From: Dolichospermum sp. DET69
GTDB lineage: Bacteria; Cyanobacteriota; Cyanobacteriia; Cyanobacteriales; Nostocaceae
DNA: 64,000 nt
Assembly: GCA_017355425.1 (NCBI GenBank)
Contig: CP070233.1
Span: 2,645,501-2,709,500, forward strand
Reading direction: 5' to 3'
The translations under genes were made by a program, and so were the position numbers. The first letter of the stretch is position 1. Each line of letters begins with the position of its first letter. The notes under the pieces were generated by a model. The model was given only the letters and a program-made list of their open reading frames with translations, made no database searches and was not told the origin of the DNA. Positions 37,622-46,051 of the stretch are shown piece after piece.

Positions 37622-38005
37622 TTAAATTAATTCTTTTTCAATAACTTCAATTAATTCCAGAATATTATGAGATTGGCTAGGTTCTACATTAGACTCTTCA
37701 ATTATGTGGACATGATGGGGAAAATTAGGTAAATTTGGAAAATGCTGCACATTATCCCAACGTTTTCTTAATTTTTCCTTTTGTTCATCCATCCACTGAT
37801 AACGATAACCCAGGGTTACAAAATGTCCCTCAATAATAGTAAAGGACTCTGCTATTTCTAAGAAATCATTATTAACTAAAGTTAGTCTAGCACGAAAATA
37901 GCCACGATCCAATAAAATCTTTTCTTCCACAATAGCGATTTTAATAATGATGCGGCTAGTTGCTAACTTAATTTTTACTGTATTAATATAATCTTGTATT
38001 TCCAT
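37622..38005 (-). CDS. TumE-like (DUF6516) putative toxin
   Basis: The 127-aa protein has the small alpha/beta pattern of DUF6516, annotated as TumE-type toxins. Helical DYINTVKIKLATSRIII is followed by YFRARLTLVNNDFLEIAESF, GYRYQWMDEQKEKLRKRWDN, and the histidine-rich PNFPHHVHI near residue 95. It is the second gene of a pair; its upstream partner ends 3 bases before it, a typical toxin-antitoxin arrangement. Toxicity is inferred from the family, not shown. Confidence 0.65.
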   Translation of the reverse strand: MEIQDYINTVKIKLATSRIIIKIAIVEEKILLDRGYFRARLTLVNNDFLEIAESFTIIEGHFVTLGYRYQWMDEQKEKLRKRWDNVQHFPNLPNFPHHVHIIEESNVEPSQSHNILELIEVIEKELI

Positions 38006-38008
38006 TGT

Positions 38009-38332
38009 TTAACCAGCTATTAAATTTGTATTTATCTGCATATTATTTTGAGCATTAGTCCACATTTCATAAAATACGCTCCATTCAAAAAAATCTATTT
38101 CATCTCCTAATTTACCTGCTTTAAACTCTTGATAAAAGTCACTAGAAGACATTTGATATTTTGTCTCAAAATTCTTTAGCCGTTGTTCTAAATCTGAAAT
38201 ATCTTGTTGTATTGAATTTGCTAAATGCGAAGATGATTTGACATTATTAATTTTGCTTTCTAAAAGCTGCCTTTCTTCTGGAGATAAAGAGAGGATGATT
38301 TGAGTGATAGATTCAACTAGTTGGGTATTCAT
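38009..38332 (-). CDS. putative antitoxin partner of the TumE-like gene
   Basis: The 107-aa protein begins MNTQLVESITQIILSLSPEE with a helical ERQLLESKI region. A coiled coil (DISDLEQRLKNFETKYQ) and SSDFYQEFKAGKLGDEIDFFEWSVFYEMW follow. The last motif is common in cyanobacterial antitoxin-like proteins paired with DUF6516 or PIN genes. It lies directly upstream of the toxin-like gene with a 3-base gap. Its start codon abuts the transposon-end remnant at 38338. Confidence 0.6.
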   Translation of the reverse strand: MNTQLVESITQIILSLSPEERQLLESKINNVKSSSHLANSIQQDISDLEQRLKNFETKYQMSSSDFYQEFKAGKLGDEIDFFEWSVFYEMWTNAQNNMQINTNLIAG

Positions 38333-38337
38333 AAGAC

Positions 38338-38420
38338 CTCGCGGTATGCGGGAAACTCAGTGTCTTTAGACCTGAGAGGGAAGCGACACGGGCGGTTTTA
38401 ACCGCATTGAGTCTTATTTA
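38338..38420 (+). mobile_element. orphan IS605-type right end with TnpB omegaRNA-like sequence
   Basis: The sequence CGCGGTATGCGGGAAACTCA, then GTGTCTTTAGACCTGAGAGG and GAAGCGAC, matches what I remember of the conserved 3' end of cyanobacterial tnpB genes and their overlapping omegaRNA (reRNA). It ends in a subterminal hairpin GGCGGTTTTAACCGC. No tnpB ORF is left; the DNA to its left is the antitoxin gene. Short outer repeats (ATAAGAC, GTCTTAT) flank it. It is either a relic of a deleted element or a solo RNA-coding end. Confidence 0.45.
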
Positions 38421-38512
38421 TTATAATATATTTCTTTAGCACGGTGATGTAAAAATACTGCAAAAAAAATACAAAAGTATGGTATAAAAAAGTAATACAT
38501 TAATTTGGGAAA

Positions 38513-38983
38513 AATGACTATTCCTGATTTTCAAGCTATTATGCTTGTTCACCTGATTTTTTTGAAAGATTAGTGGTAGATTTACTCGTAAAAATGGGTT
38601 ATGGTGGCTCAAGACGTGATGCTGGCAGAGCAATTGGTAAAAATGGTGATGGTGGAATTGATGGTATAATCAAGGAAGATAAATTAGGTTTAGATATTGT
38701 TTATATTCAAGCTAAAAGATGGGATAATACTGTTGTCGGTAGACCAGAGATTCAAAAGTTTGTCGGGGCTTTACATGGACAAAGAGCAAGAAAAGGTGTT
38801 TTTATCACTACTTATAGATTTTCCCAAGAAGCTAGAGAATATGTATCTATTATAGATAGTAAAATTGTGTTAATAGATGGACAAGAATTAGCCCAATTAA
38901 TGATTGATAATCATGTAGGGGTTTCCACTGTCTCTATTTACGAAATTAAAAAAATAGATTCTGACTATTTTACAGATGAATAA
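38513..38983 (+). pseudogene. Mrr restriction endonuclease, rearranged copy 1 (catalytic domain)
   Basis: The first 11 codons (MTIPDFQAIML) copy the start of the Mrr-type gene at 40386. The sequence then jumps, with a frame change, to the Mrr catalytic domain: SPDFFERLVVDLLVKMGYGG, GDGGIDGIIKEDKLGLDIVYIQAKRWDNTVVGRPEIQKFVGAL and KGVFITTYRFSQEAREY. The PD-(D/E)XK active site (GIDG with IQAKRW) is intact. The catalytic part can be read as an ORF from GTG 38573 to 38983 (136 aa). The N-terminal winged-helix domain is missing here but present in copy 2, so the parent gene was broken. Confidence 0.7.
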
Positions 38984-39004
38984 TTATTAAACAATATACA
39001 ATAC

Positions 39005-40177
39005 ATGAGAACAAACAATTTAAAAGCTGTAGAATTATTTGCTGGTATCGGTGGTTTTCGCTTAGGGCTGACAAATGCTAATATTGAAACTATATGGGCT
39101 AATGATATTAATGAATTGAGTTGTCAAGTTTATGAAAGCAATTTTGGTAAAGATTCTATAGTTTTAGGAAATATTAATAAAATTCCGATATCAGATATAC
39201 CCAATCATGATATTTTAATGGCTGGTTTCCCTTGTCAACCATTTAGCCCTGCTGGTAAAAAATTGGGTGTGAGAGATAGTGTTAGAGGAACTTTATTTGA
39301 ACGTATTGTAGAAATTATAGCCGAAAAACAACCCCAATATTTTTTCTTAGAAAATGTTAAAAGACTTTTAACAATGGAAAATGGCTATCATTTTCGAGTT
39401 ATTTTAAATGCGCTATCGGAATTGAATTATTTTATAGAATGGAGAATCATTAGTCCCATTAGCTTTGGTATTCCTCAAAATAGAGATAGGATTTTTATTT
39501 TCGGAACTAAGTTGAATGAAGATAATATAAATTCTCAACTTTTACAAAATAAATCAGTTTTCTTAACTCAATCAGATTTAATTAATTTACAAAATATAGA
39601 AATATTAACAGAAAAAGATATGATGCCTATAGTTGCAAATCAAGGTAAGAATTATAATTGGGGAATTGCTTATAAAAATAAAATGTTAACTTTGAATCTT
39701 CCTGCTTTACCGGATATCAAACCTAGACAAAAATTAAAAGATATTCTCCAAGATGATTTAATGGTAGATGCTCAATTTGATTTTACATCTGATACTTTAG
39801 AACGAATTAAGCAAAGTAAAGCTGTAAATCGTTATTGTCAAGGTGTGGAATTATTATATAATCAAGATGGAGGTGCAAGATTAGGTTATACAATATTTGG
39901 AATTAATGGAATTGCATCAACTTTAACTGCTTCTACATCAAGACATTATGAACGTTATCAAGTAGGTGATAAATATCGGCGTTTAACGAATATTGAATAT
40001 GCGAGATTGATGGGGTTTCCTGATGATTGGTGTCGGGTAGCTAGAATTTATGATCAATATGCTTTATTTGGTAATGCAATTGTTCCTACTTGTGTAGAAT
40101 GGGTATGTCAAAGAATTGGTAAAATAAATATCGAATTTACTAAATCTTCTTGGCAACAATTAAGTTTGGCTATTTAA
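39005..40177 (+). CDS. DNA (cytosine-5-)-methyltransferase
   Basis: The 390-aa enzyme has the C5 methyltransferase motifs in order. Motif I is AVELFAGIGGFRLGL. Motif IV is AGFPCQPFSPAGKK with the catalytic Cys. Motif VI is FFLENVKRL and motif VIII is QNRDRIFIFG. A variable target-recognition region of about 130 residues follows, then motif IX (RRLTNIEYARLMGFPDDW) and motif X (ALFGNAIVPTCVEWV). It appears complete. It lies 21 bases after the Mrr fragment and just before a truncated restriction endonuclease gene, so it was the modification half of a type II system. The recognition sequence is unknown. Confidence 0.92.
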   Translation: MRTNNLKAVELFAGIGGFRLGLTNANIETIWANDINELSCQVYESNFGKDSIVLGNINKIPISDIPNHDILMAGFPCQPFSPAGKKLGVRDSVRGTLFERIVEIIAEKQPQYFFLENVKRLLTMENGYHFRVILNALSELNYFIEWRIISPISFGIPQNRDRIFIFGTKLNEDNINSQLLQNKSVFLTQSDLINLQNIEILTEKDMMPIVANQGKNYNWGIAYKNKMLTLNLPALPDIKPRQKLKDILQDDLMVDAQFDFTSDTLERIKQSKAVNRYCQGVELLYNQDGGARLGYTIFGINGIASTLTASTSRHYERYQVGDKYRRLTNIEYARLMGFPDDWCRVARIYDQYALFGNAIVPTCVEWVCQRIGKINIEFTKSSWQQLSLAI

Positions 40178-40184
40178 TTTAAAA

Positions 40185-40367
40185 ATGGAATTACTAACAC
40201 TAGAATCTTTAAAAACGGCAGCACGTAATTTTTGCTCAGAATTAAGTGTAACACAAATTCATAATCTGTATGGGGTTACAGATGGTAAAGCAGTCGGTAC
40301 TTATGTTGAGTCTACTTTTAATCAATATTTATCTACAAGGTATGAATACACTCTTGGTAGTGCTTAA
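40185..40367 (+). pseudogene. N-terminal fragment of a type II restriction endonuclease
   Basis: The 60-aa ORF starts 7 bases after the methyltransferase stop and reads MELLTLESLKTAARNFCSEL, SVTQIHNLYGVTDGKAVGTY and VESTFNQYLSTRYEYTLGSA. I recall the 'ELYGVTDGKAVGTYVE' N-terminus from full-length restriction endonucleases coupled to C5 methyltransferases. Coding stops where the sequence switches to the Mrr leader (TAATACATTAATTTGGGAAA at 40366). The nuclease domain is therefore gone and the cognate cutting activity is probably lost, leaving an orphan methyltransferase. Confidence 0.6.
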
Positions 40368-40385
40368 TACATTAATTTGGGAAAA

Positions 40386-40820
40386 ATGACTATTCCTGAT
40401 TTTCAAGCTATTATGCTTCCTTTATTGCAATATGCAAGTGATGGTAAGGAACATTCTTTAAGAGACGCTATTACATTTTTAGCTGATGTTTTTAATTTAA
40501 CTGATGACCAAAGAAAGGATTTATTACCTAGTGGACAACAAACTGTTTTTGATAATAGAGTAGGATGGGCTAGAACTCATTTAAAAAAAGCTGTTTTATT
40601 GGAATATCCCAAAAGAGGCTTTTTTCAAATTACTGACAGAGGTAAGGATTTATTAATTCAAAATCCTACGAAAATCAATATTAAGTTTCTTAATCAGTTT
40701 CCAGAGCATATAGAGTTTCTAAATTCTAAAAAAGATAATAATAAACAAGAAACGGAAATTATAGAAATAGCGGAAACTACACCCCAGGGGAAACGCATCT
40801 TATCAATAAGGACTATTTAA
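40386..40820 (+). pseudogene. Mrr N-terminal winged-helix domain, truncated copy 2
   Basis: From ATG 40386 the protein reads MTIPDFQAIMLPLLQYASDG and continues through SLRDAITFLADVFNLTDDQRKDLLPSG, NRVGWARTHLKKAVLLEYPKRGFFQITDRG. This is the Mrr N-terminal DNA-binding domain. It ends after TTP, with the final QGKRILSIRTI supplied by the end of a MITE at 40785. The catalytic domain that should follow is at 38540-38983. The first 55 bases, including the leader, are shared with copy 1. Confidence 0.75.
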
Positions 40821-40981
40821 TCTCAATAATGACCCAAAAATTCGCATTAACGTCTACTTATTGACAATAATTTAAACCATCACGATGACTCTGAAAAAAT
40901 CAATCAAACGATAAATACCGATTCCTTCCTTTATACACAAAAATGGTGTTTTGTCAATAAAATTTAGATGCGTTTCCCCTG
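40785..40981. repeat. MITE-like element G (CAGGGGAAACGCATCT ends)
   Basis: The 197-bp element has perfect 16-base terminal inverted repeats, CAGGGGAAACGCATCT and AGATGCGTTTCCCCTG. The ends resemble those of IS4-type insertion sequences seen in cyanobacteria. The interior has no ORF. It truncates the Mrr-type gene and supplies its stop codon. Confidence 0.8.
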
Positions 40982-40997
40982 TACAATACTGTAATCG

Positions 40998-43316
40998 TTA
41001 AGGAATAATACACTTTAAATTACCTAAATTAACCATTTGTTCCTGAGACTGGGGAATAGTTAGCTCAAAATTACAAATACCCCCTTCATAGTCCACATTA
41101 GCTGGATATTTTCCCGGAGAAACACTGTCTAAATAGAAATCTCCTTCCTTACCAATAGGTGAGTTAATAATTTGATTATTCACAGTTATATTTAATTGAC
41201 CATAGGACGGAATCACAGTTTTTCCTGATGTTTCTACCGACAAAGTACCGACAAGACTCTGAATTAGTCGCACAGGAAAACGCACAACCGCCCCACCTCG
41301 AAAAGGCGGAGTAATTACTTTTTCATTAGCATCAATTTTGTAGTTTAAAGGAATATCCTGATCTTGGATTTTCAAATTATTACCATTGTAGGGGCGCAGA
41401 TTAGTAATCATTAAATTACCCTTAGAACCAGTGCGTCCAACTTCCTGATTATTACTGTAACCACGCACACCCCTCACCCCTGGAACTTGTATGAGTGCAA
41501 AGCTTTGGGTAACAGGAGGGGCAAAGAAGACATTATTCCCTATGCCGATAATACTACCAGAGACATTAACAGAGCCGCTATTTGTACCATTACTGCGGTT
41601 GAGGTTTAACTCATAAACGCCAAAAGGAGCGCGATACTGGATATTACCATTGGCGGGAATTTTTTCCCCGTTGGGGTTAACCTGAAGACGGTAGCCCAAG
41701 CCATTACCAGCCGGTGGAGATTTCTGCACAGATACAGTTGAGTTAATTGCAGTTTTACCATTGGTATTTTGCCGATTAATACTAGCTCTAGCATTACCTA
41801 AAGTATAATTGAAACCTAGAAATAGTTCATTTGTGGTTGGTTGTGTAGGTTGGTCAGACCGGCTGAGATTCATAGATAAATCTGCATGGGAATTGAGACG
41901 CAAACTACTAGTGAGAGCTAGGCGGTTACTGTGTCCTTTATCACGGAAGTCAGAGGACGCATACTGCAAACCTAAGCTTAAATTACGGGTGGGAGAGACA
42001 GAAACAAAAGCATTATTTTCTAACTTGGCTCTGTCATCTAATGCTGTCAAACTTAAATTAGCATATCGGTCACTCAACAGCCGCACCGAACCACCAAAAC
42101 CGATATTACGACGAGAATAGCTATAAGTCAGAGCAGCCGCAGCCCCCGGTATTCCTGATTCACTACTGGCGGCTAGGGATAGTCCTAAAGCCCCAAAGGG
42201 CAGGGTAGTGGTTAGACTAGAACCACCACTAATTAAATTACTAGCAACCTCCAAGCGCCCGCCCAGGGTCAGGGAGTTGGTAATACCCTGACGATAGCGA
42301 CCGAGAAAAGCCGGAGAACCATAATTAAAATTATCAGAGTCTAGTTTAAATCGCCGTAAACCTAAATTAAAACTGTAGTCAGATAAACCGGGTTTTAGCA
42401 ACCCCGCAGCAAAATAAAAAGGTGAAGTAATTACCTCTTCTCGACCTAAAGCATCACGAATTACAACTTTTGTAGAACCACTACCAGTGGGTAGGAGTAA
42501 ATTATCAAATTGAAAGCGACCGGGGGGTACTTCTATTTGATTTACTCTTTGTCCATTAACAAAAACCTCTACTTTGGCAGGTGTTAAGGCCGCACCAGAT
42601 AAACTAAAAGTTGGTTGTTGGATGACATTAGGATTTAGGCCAAAATCCCGTGACCCACTCACACCAGCCATAAACATTCCTCCCCCTAAATCGCCAGTGC
42701 TGACAAAGGAATCACCAACTACCCATTTAGTCAATTTGTGGGGATTATCTAAGGTGAAATTTGTTAAACCTCGCAGCCAAGAACCATCAGTTTTGCGGGA
42801 AAAACTGCTATAAAGTAAATTTTTATGAATGCTTAATCCTGATTCTCCAAAAAATGTATAATTGTTGAAGTTGAATTTTTCAATGTCAACAGGTAAGTTA
42901 AAAGCATAATTAAAGAAAACACTAGTGTTTTGACTATAAGTAATATTTTTCGCTGACTCCCGACCTAAATTAAATGAATTACTGCTTAATAATTCAGGTT
43001 GGGCTGTTATCTTTAAAGTTAAGGCTTTTTCATCAAAAATATAGCTCACCTGGGGAGATAATGAAACCAGAGAAACATAAGTTTCATTATTAATAGTTTC
43101 TCGACTACCAGCGAAACCTTGTAACCCGGCTTTTTCTAAATCGGAACGAGTAATAAGAATATCCTGGGGGCGTAAAATCACAAAAATTGCTTCTTTAGCT
43201 ACCTGATTAACGGTAAGTTCCAAAATGGCATTTTGTTCTTGTGCTGCAACCTGAGAACAGACTACAAAACTCCAAGCAGAAACCAACAGCAACAACCAGC
43301 CATTATTTACAGACAT
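40998..43316 (-). CDS. fimbrial outer-membrane usher protein (FimD/CsuD-like)
   Basis: The 772-aa protein has a signal peptide (WLLLLVSAWSFVVCSQVAAQ) and an N-terminal domain (AILELTVNQVAKEAIFVILRPQDILI). A 24-strand-type barrel is interrupted by a plug-like domain (SLSGAALTPAKVEVFVNGQRVNQIEVPPGRFQFDNLLLPTGSGSTKVVIRDALGREE). The C-terminal domains include VPGVRGVRGYSNNQEVGRT, NLRPYNGNN and PPFRGGAVVRFPV. These are usher hallmarks. The usher threads chaperone-bound subunits through the outer membrane. Its start codon is only 6 bases from the start of the divergent subunit gene. Confidence 0.9.
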   Translation of the reverse strand: MSVNNGWLLLLVSAWSFVVCSQVAAQEQNAILELTVNQVAKEAIFVILRPQDILITRSDLEKAGLQGFAGSRETINNETYVSLVSLSPQVSYIFDEKALTLKITAQPELLSSNSFNLGRESAKNITYSQNTSVFFNYAFNLPVDIEKFNFNNYTFFGESGLSIHKNLLYSSFSRKTDGSWLRGLTNFTLDNPHKLTKWVVGDSFVSTGDLGGGMFMAGVSGSRDFGLNPNVIQQPTFSLSGAALTPAKVEVFVNGQRVNQIEVPPGRFQFDNLLLPTGSGSTKVVIRDALGREEVITSPFYFAAGLLKPGLSDYSFNLGLRRFKLDSDNFNYGSPAFLGRYRQGITNSLTLGGRLEVASNLISGGSSLTTTLPFGALGLSLAASSESGIPGAAAALTYSYSRRNIGFGGSVRLLSDRYANLSLTALDDRAKLENNAFVSVSPTRNLSLGLQYASSDFRDKGHSNRLALTSSLRLNSHADLSMNLSRSDQPTQPTTNELFLGFNYTLGNARASINRQNTNGKTAINSTVSVQKSPPAGNGLGYRLQVNPNGEKIPANGNIQYRAPFGVYELNLNRSNGTNSGSVNVSGSIIGIGNNVFFAPPVTQSFALIQVPGVRGVRGYSNNQEVGRTGSKGNLMITNLRPYNGNNLKIQDQDIPLNYKIDANEKVITPPFRGGAVVRFPVRLIQSLVGTLSVETSGKTVIPSYGQLNITVNNQIINSPIGKEGDFYLDSVSPGKYPANVDYEGGICNFELTIPQSQEQMVNLGNLKCIIP

Positions 43317-43322
43317 AAAACC

Positions 43323-43835
43323 ATGAAAGTGCGCCCTTCTTTATTAACTGTTTTGCTACTTATGGCTAGTTCCTCTGCTCCCGTAATGGCAGGTAGCGCA
43401 AATGCTAATTTGAATGTTTCTGCTTCAGTAGTTCCTAGTATTATAATTACCCCACCTGCTGCTCCTGTGCCAATACCAGTGGAGAACATAACTAATCCGT
43501 CTACTCCGGCAACGGCAACAATACCAATTGCTATCACTTTACCGAGTAATACTACTGGGAAAATTACCCTTGGACAAGGACAAAATGCCTCTTCTGTCTC
43601 CAATGACACTAACCCCGTGCGCCGCATGACTGATGGTGCAGGAAATTACTTATTGTATGAATTATATCAAGATGAATCTAAGACAATAATTTGGGGCAAT
43701 ACTGATAACACTGGTTTGTCATTGACTGGTACGGGTTCAGCCAGTAGTATCAATGTTCATGTTAAAATTCCGGCGGGGCAAAATGTGCCAGCGGGAAATT
43801 ACCAGGACACGGTGCAATTGAAGGCGACTTTGTAA
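43323..43835 (+). CDS. SCPU-domain (spore coat U-like) pilus subunit
   Basis: I start at ATG 43323, which gives a signal peptide (LLTVLLLMASSSAPVMAG) and a 170-aa precursor; the longer frame from 43233 overlaps the usher gene. The mature protein begins SANANLNVSASVVPSIIITP and has the SCPU pattern: GKITLGQGQNAS, NYLLYELYQDESKTIIWGNT and KIPAGQNVPAGNYQDTVQLKATL. The C-terminal alternating hydrophobic strand suits donor-strand exchange. Unlike the SCPU gene at 45025 it lacks the paired cysteines and has a proline-rich insert near residues 40-55. It is divergent from the usher. Confidence 0.75.
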   Translation: MKVRPSLLTVLLLMASSSAPVMAGSANANLNVSASVVPSIIITPPAAPVPIPVENITNPSTPATATIPIAITLPSNTTGKITLGQGQNASSVSNDTNPVRRMTDGAGNYLLYELYQDESKTIIWGNTDNTGLSLTGTGSASSINVHVKIPAGQNVPAGNYQDTVQLKATL

Positions 43836-43850
43836 GTATTTTTAAATTAA

Positions 43851-44132
43851 CCCCACCCTAACCCTCCCCTTGCTAAGGGGAGGGGACAAGATTCCAGTCT
43901 CCCCCCTTGGCAAGGGGGGACTAAGGGGGGTAATTCCCACAAACAATACCCCACCCTAACCCTCCCCTTGCTAAGGGGAGGGGATAAGATTCCAGTCTCC
44001 CCCCTTGGCAAGGGGGGACTAAGGGGGGTAATTCCCACAAACAATACCCCACCCTAACCCTCCCCTTGCTAAGGGGAGGGGATAAGATTCTCCAGTTTCC
44101 CCCCTTGGCAAGGGGGGACTAAGGGGGGTAAG
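43851..44132. repeat. tandem array, three copies of a 98-bp GC-rich unit
   Basis: Units begin at 43851, 43949 and 44047 (exact 98-bp period), the last one about 86 bp long. Each holds CCCCACCCTAACCCTCCCCT, a TTGCTAAGG...GGGG hairpin and a CCCCCCTTGGCAAGGGGGGA palindrome. Unit 3 differs by a few bases. The array lies between the subunit and chaperone genes and supplies the end of the chaperone reading frame. Confidence 0.9.
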
Positions 44133-44901
44133 CAGCAGCACAAGCGCCCTGGGGAGTGTCTAGGGTTTCTTTAAAGGTGGTTTTTGCGGTTTTGACTTCC
44201 ACTACCAGTTTCTTGACCCCATTACATTTTTCTTTAGGTGGTAATTCTACACTGTAGGATTTAGTATTACCCGCTAAAATATACCAACTATTAACAGCAG
44301 TTTCAATAATTTTTTCCCCTGTGGCACTTACTCCTTGCACTGTAATTTGCTGTGGACGAAGATTGACATTACCAGTATTATTAATCTCAAAAGATAAATT
44401 ACCTTTTTTGATTGCTAGTTGTCCCATTTTTCCTGACTGGTTGATTTGGCTCGGTTGTAGAAAAATAGGAATACTTAAATTAGTTAAGACTTGGATGGCA
44501 TTCTGAGTGGATTGACTGGTTTTTATCGGTAGTTCTTCCACAATCAGTCGGTAAGTCTTTTCGACATTATTAATGGGAACTTTAGAACCGAGTCTAATTT
44601 GCCGTTCTGCCTGGGATTCTACGGAAAGTAGAGATGGAAACAGAATAATATCTTCAGTAGGAGTGAGTTTGTCTTCTCCTTGGGCATTTTGTTCCCATTT
44701 GAATACTTTGAATTGAAAACTGCCAGCAGTGGTATCCTGATTACGTAATTTCAGCAGCACAGTGGAAACTTTGGGAGAAAGAACAACATTAATTGGATTA
44801 ACGCCATAATTTCCCGCGTCGGCTTGGGATGTTTTAAAACATAAGCCCAGGAATAGGCTGAGAAACAGCAGTAATTTTAAGCGGGAACTGAGGGTAAACA
44901 C
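44119..44901 (-). CDS. periplasmic pilus-assembly chaperone (PapD/CsuC-like)
   Basis: The 260-aa precursor has a signal peptide (LKLLLFLSLFLGLCFKTSQA). It shows the chaperone Ig-like pattern: YGVNPINVVLSPKVSTVLLKLRNQDTTAGSFQFKVFKW, LLSVESQAERQIRLGS and KTYRLIVEELPIK, ending TFKETLDTPQGACA. It caps subunits before delivery to the usher. The last residues (AAYPP) come from the adjacent 98-bp repeat array, so the natural C-terminus may have been replaced. It lies between the two SCPU genes and in the same direction as the usher. Confidence 0.85.
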   Translation of the reverse strand: MFTLSSRLKLLLFLSLFLGLCFKTSQADAGNYGVNPINVVLSPKVSTVLLKLRNQDTTAGSFQFKVFKWEQNAQGEDKLTPTEDIILFPSLLSVESQAERQIRLGSKVPINNVEKTYRLIVEELPIKTSQSTQNAIQVLTNLSIPIFLQPSQINQSGKMGQLAIKKGNLSFEINNTGNVNLRPQQITVQGVSATGEKIIETAVNSWYILAGNTKSYSVELPPKEKCNGVKKLVVEVKTAKTTFKETLDTPQGACAAAYPP

Positions 44902-45024
44902 GAGAATTAACCTTATTTGTAAGGTGCGTTAAGACAAAAGCCCGTAACGCACCAAGATTTTGCATCGTGGGTTACGGATATCGCTTGCGTAATTTTTACC
45001 AGATGTCTTTTGGATGATCAGGGC

Positions 45025-45513
45025 TTAGAAAGTAATAGTAGCTACTACAGTATCATAATAATTACCCGATGCAACGGTCTGACCTGCGGGAATTACACCG
45101 TAAACAGATTTAGATTTATCAAAACCCTCACCCGTAATGTCTACACCAGTGCTGGAACTATTTCCCCAAGTCGTAGTCTTTTGGTTATCTTGGTAAAGGG
45201 CATAATTGAGATGAAAATCGGCATAACTATGTTTAAGCCTACGCTGTGATTGTTCAGGATAGACGCCTAGACTTAACGTAATTACTGCATTAGCCAACAC
45301 AGTACAATTTGTTGTCACAGTTCCAGTTACACTTGAACCCGTTCCTGGATCATAAGAACCAAAATTCAGCGCACTAGTTGAAATAGTGCAGTTACTAGGT
45401 ACATTAGATGAGATACTAAGGTTTGAAGTAGCAGTATCAGCAACAGCCATTGAGGGAGCAGCAGAACCAACAGCGACAAAGAGCGCGGAGGCTAAGGCTA
45501 AACGACGCATCAT
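45025..45513 (-). CDS. SCPU-domain (spore coat U-like) pilus subunit
   Basis: ATG 45513 has an AAGGAAC ribosome site about 8 bases upstream and gives a clean signal peptide (LALASALFVAVGSAAPSMAVA); longer starts are unlikely. The 162-aa precursor shows a full SCPU domain: SNVPSNCTISTSALNFGSYDP, VTTNCTVLANAVITLSLGV, YALYQDNQKTTTWGNSS, VYGVIPAGQTVASGNYYDTVVATITF. The two Cys residues could form the usual disulfide. It is the likely main subunit of the archaic-type chaperone-usher pilus encoded by this locus. Confidence 0.85.
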   Translation of the reverse strand: MMRRLALASALFVAVGSAAPSMAVADTATSNLSISSNVPSNCTISTSALNFGSYDPGTGSSVTGTVTTNCTVLANAVITLSLGVYPEQSQRRLKHSYADFHLNYALYQDNQKTTTWGNSSSTGVDITGEGFDKSKSVYGVIPAGQTVASGNYYDTVVATITF

Positions 45514-45953
45514 AGTGTAAGTTCCTTGGAAAAAATATTGAGTTAATAAAATCTGTCTTTTGGTAGATGACAAAATTTAAAAATTTTATCTATCTACTGT
45601 ATCTGTATCATGCTACCCCCCCCCAAAAAACAGTATATATACTTAAATTAAATAGTACATATATTTAAGCTATGGATATATTAAATACATATTTTTGTGG
45701 ACACATCCTACATATATAGTAAGGACAAAATACTTTATTTATGAAGACTTGTGGCGATATTTACCTCTCCCCATTTTTGACAAATAAATATTTGCGTATA
45801 TTGTCAAATAAGTGACATAGCTTGCATTGTCTATCATAATGTAACAGCTTAATCGCTACATCATAGATACGGAATTAATTCCCTTTTCCATAGGTCTCTA
45901 TCAATACCCAACTATCTACCCCACAAATTACTGCACAAATCGCAATGGTAACT

Positions 45954-46051
45954 ATAGGAATCCTAAATTATTTTTGAACAATATCTAAGTATTGTAGGGT
46001 GGGCAATGCCCACCAATAGTATATGTTCAAAAATCAAATAGGAGTCCTATA
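45954..46051. repeat. MITE-like element H, copy 1 (ATAGGA ends)
   Basis: The left end ATAGGAATCCTAAATTATTT and right end AAATAGGAGTCCTAT are inverted repeats, with a GGGTGGGCAATGCCCACC hairpin inside. A second copy in the opposite orientation is at 46478-46588. The gap 45574-45953 to its left is AT-rich, has a run of C at about 45618, and shows no gene. Confidence 0.7.

Noticed and set aside
43847..44044. 65-aa minus-strand ORF rich in PLSPPLPRG
   Set aside because: It lies wholly inside the 98-bp tandem repeat array and simply translates the repeat.
43851..44132. Possible CRISPR array
   Set aside because: The three units are identical along their whole 98-bp length with no unique spacers. 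No cas genes are present anywhere in the window.
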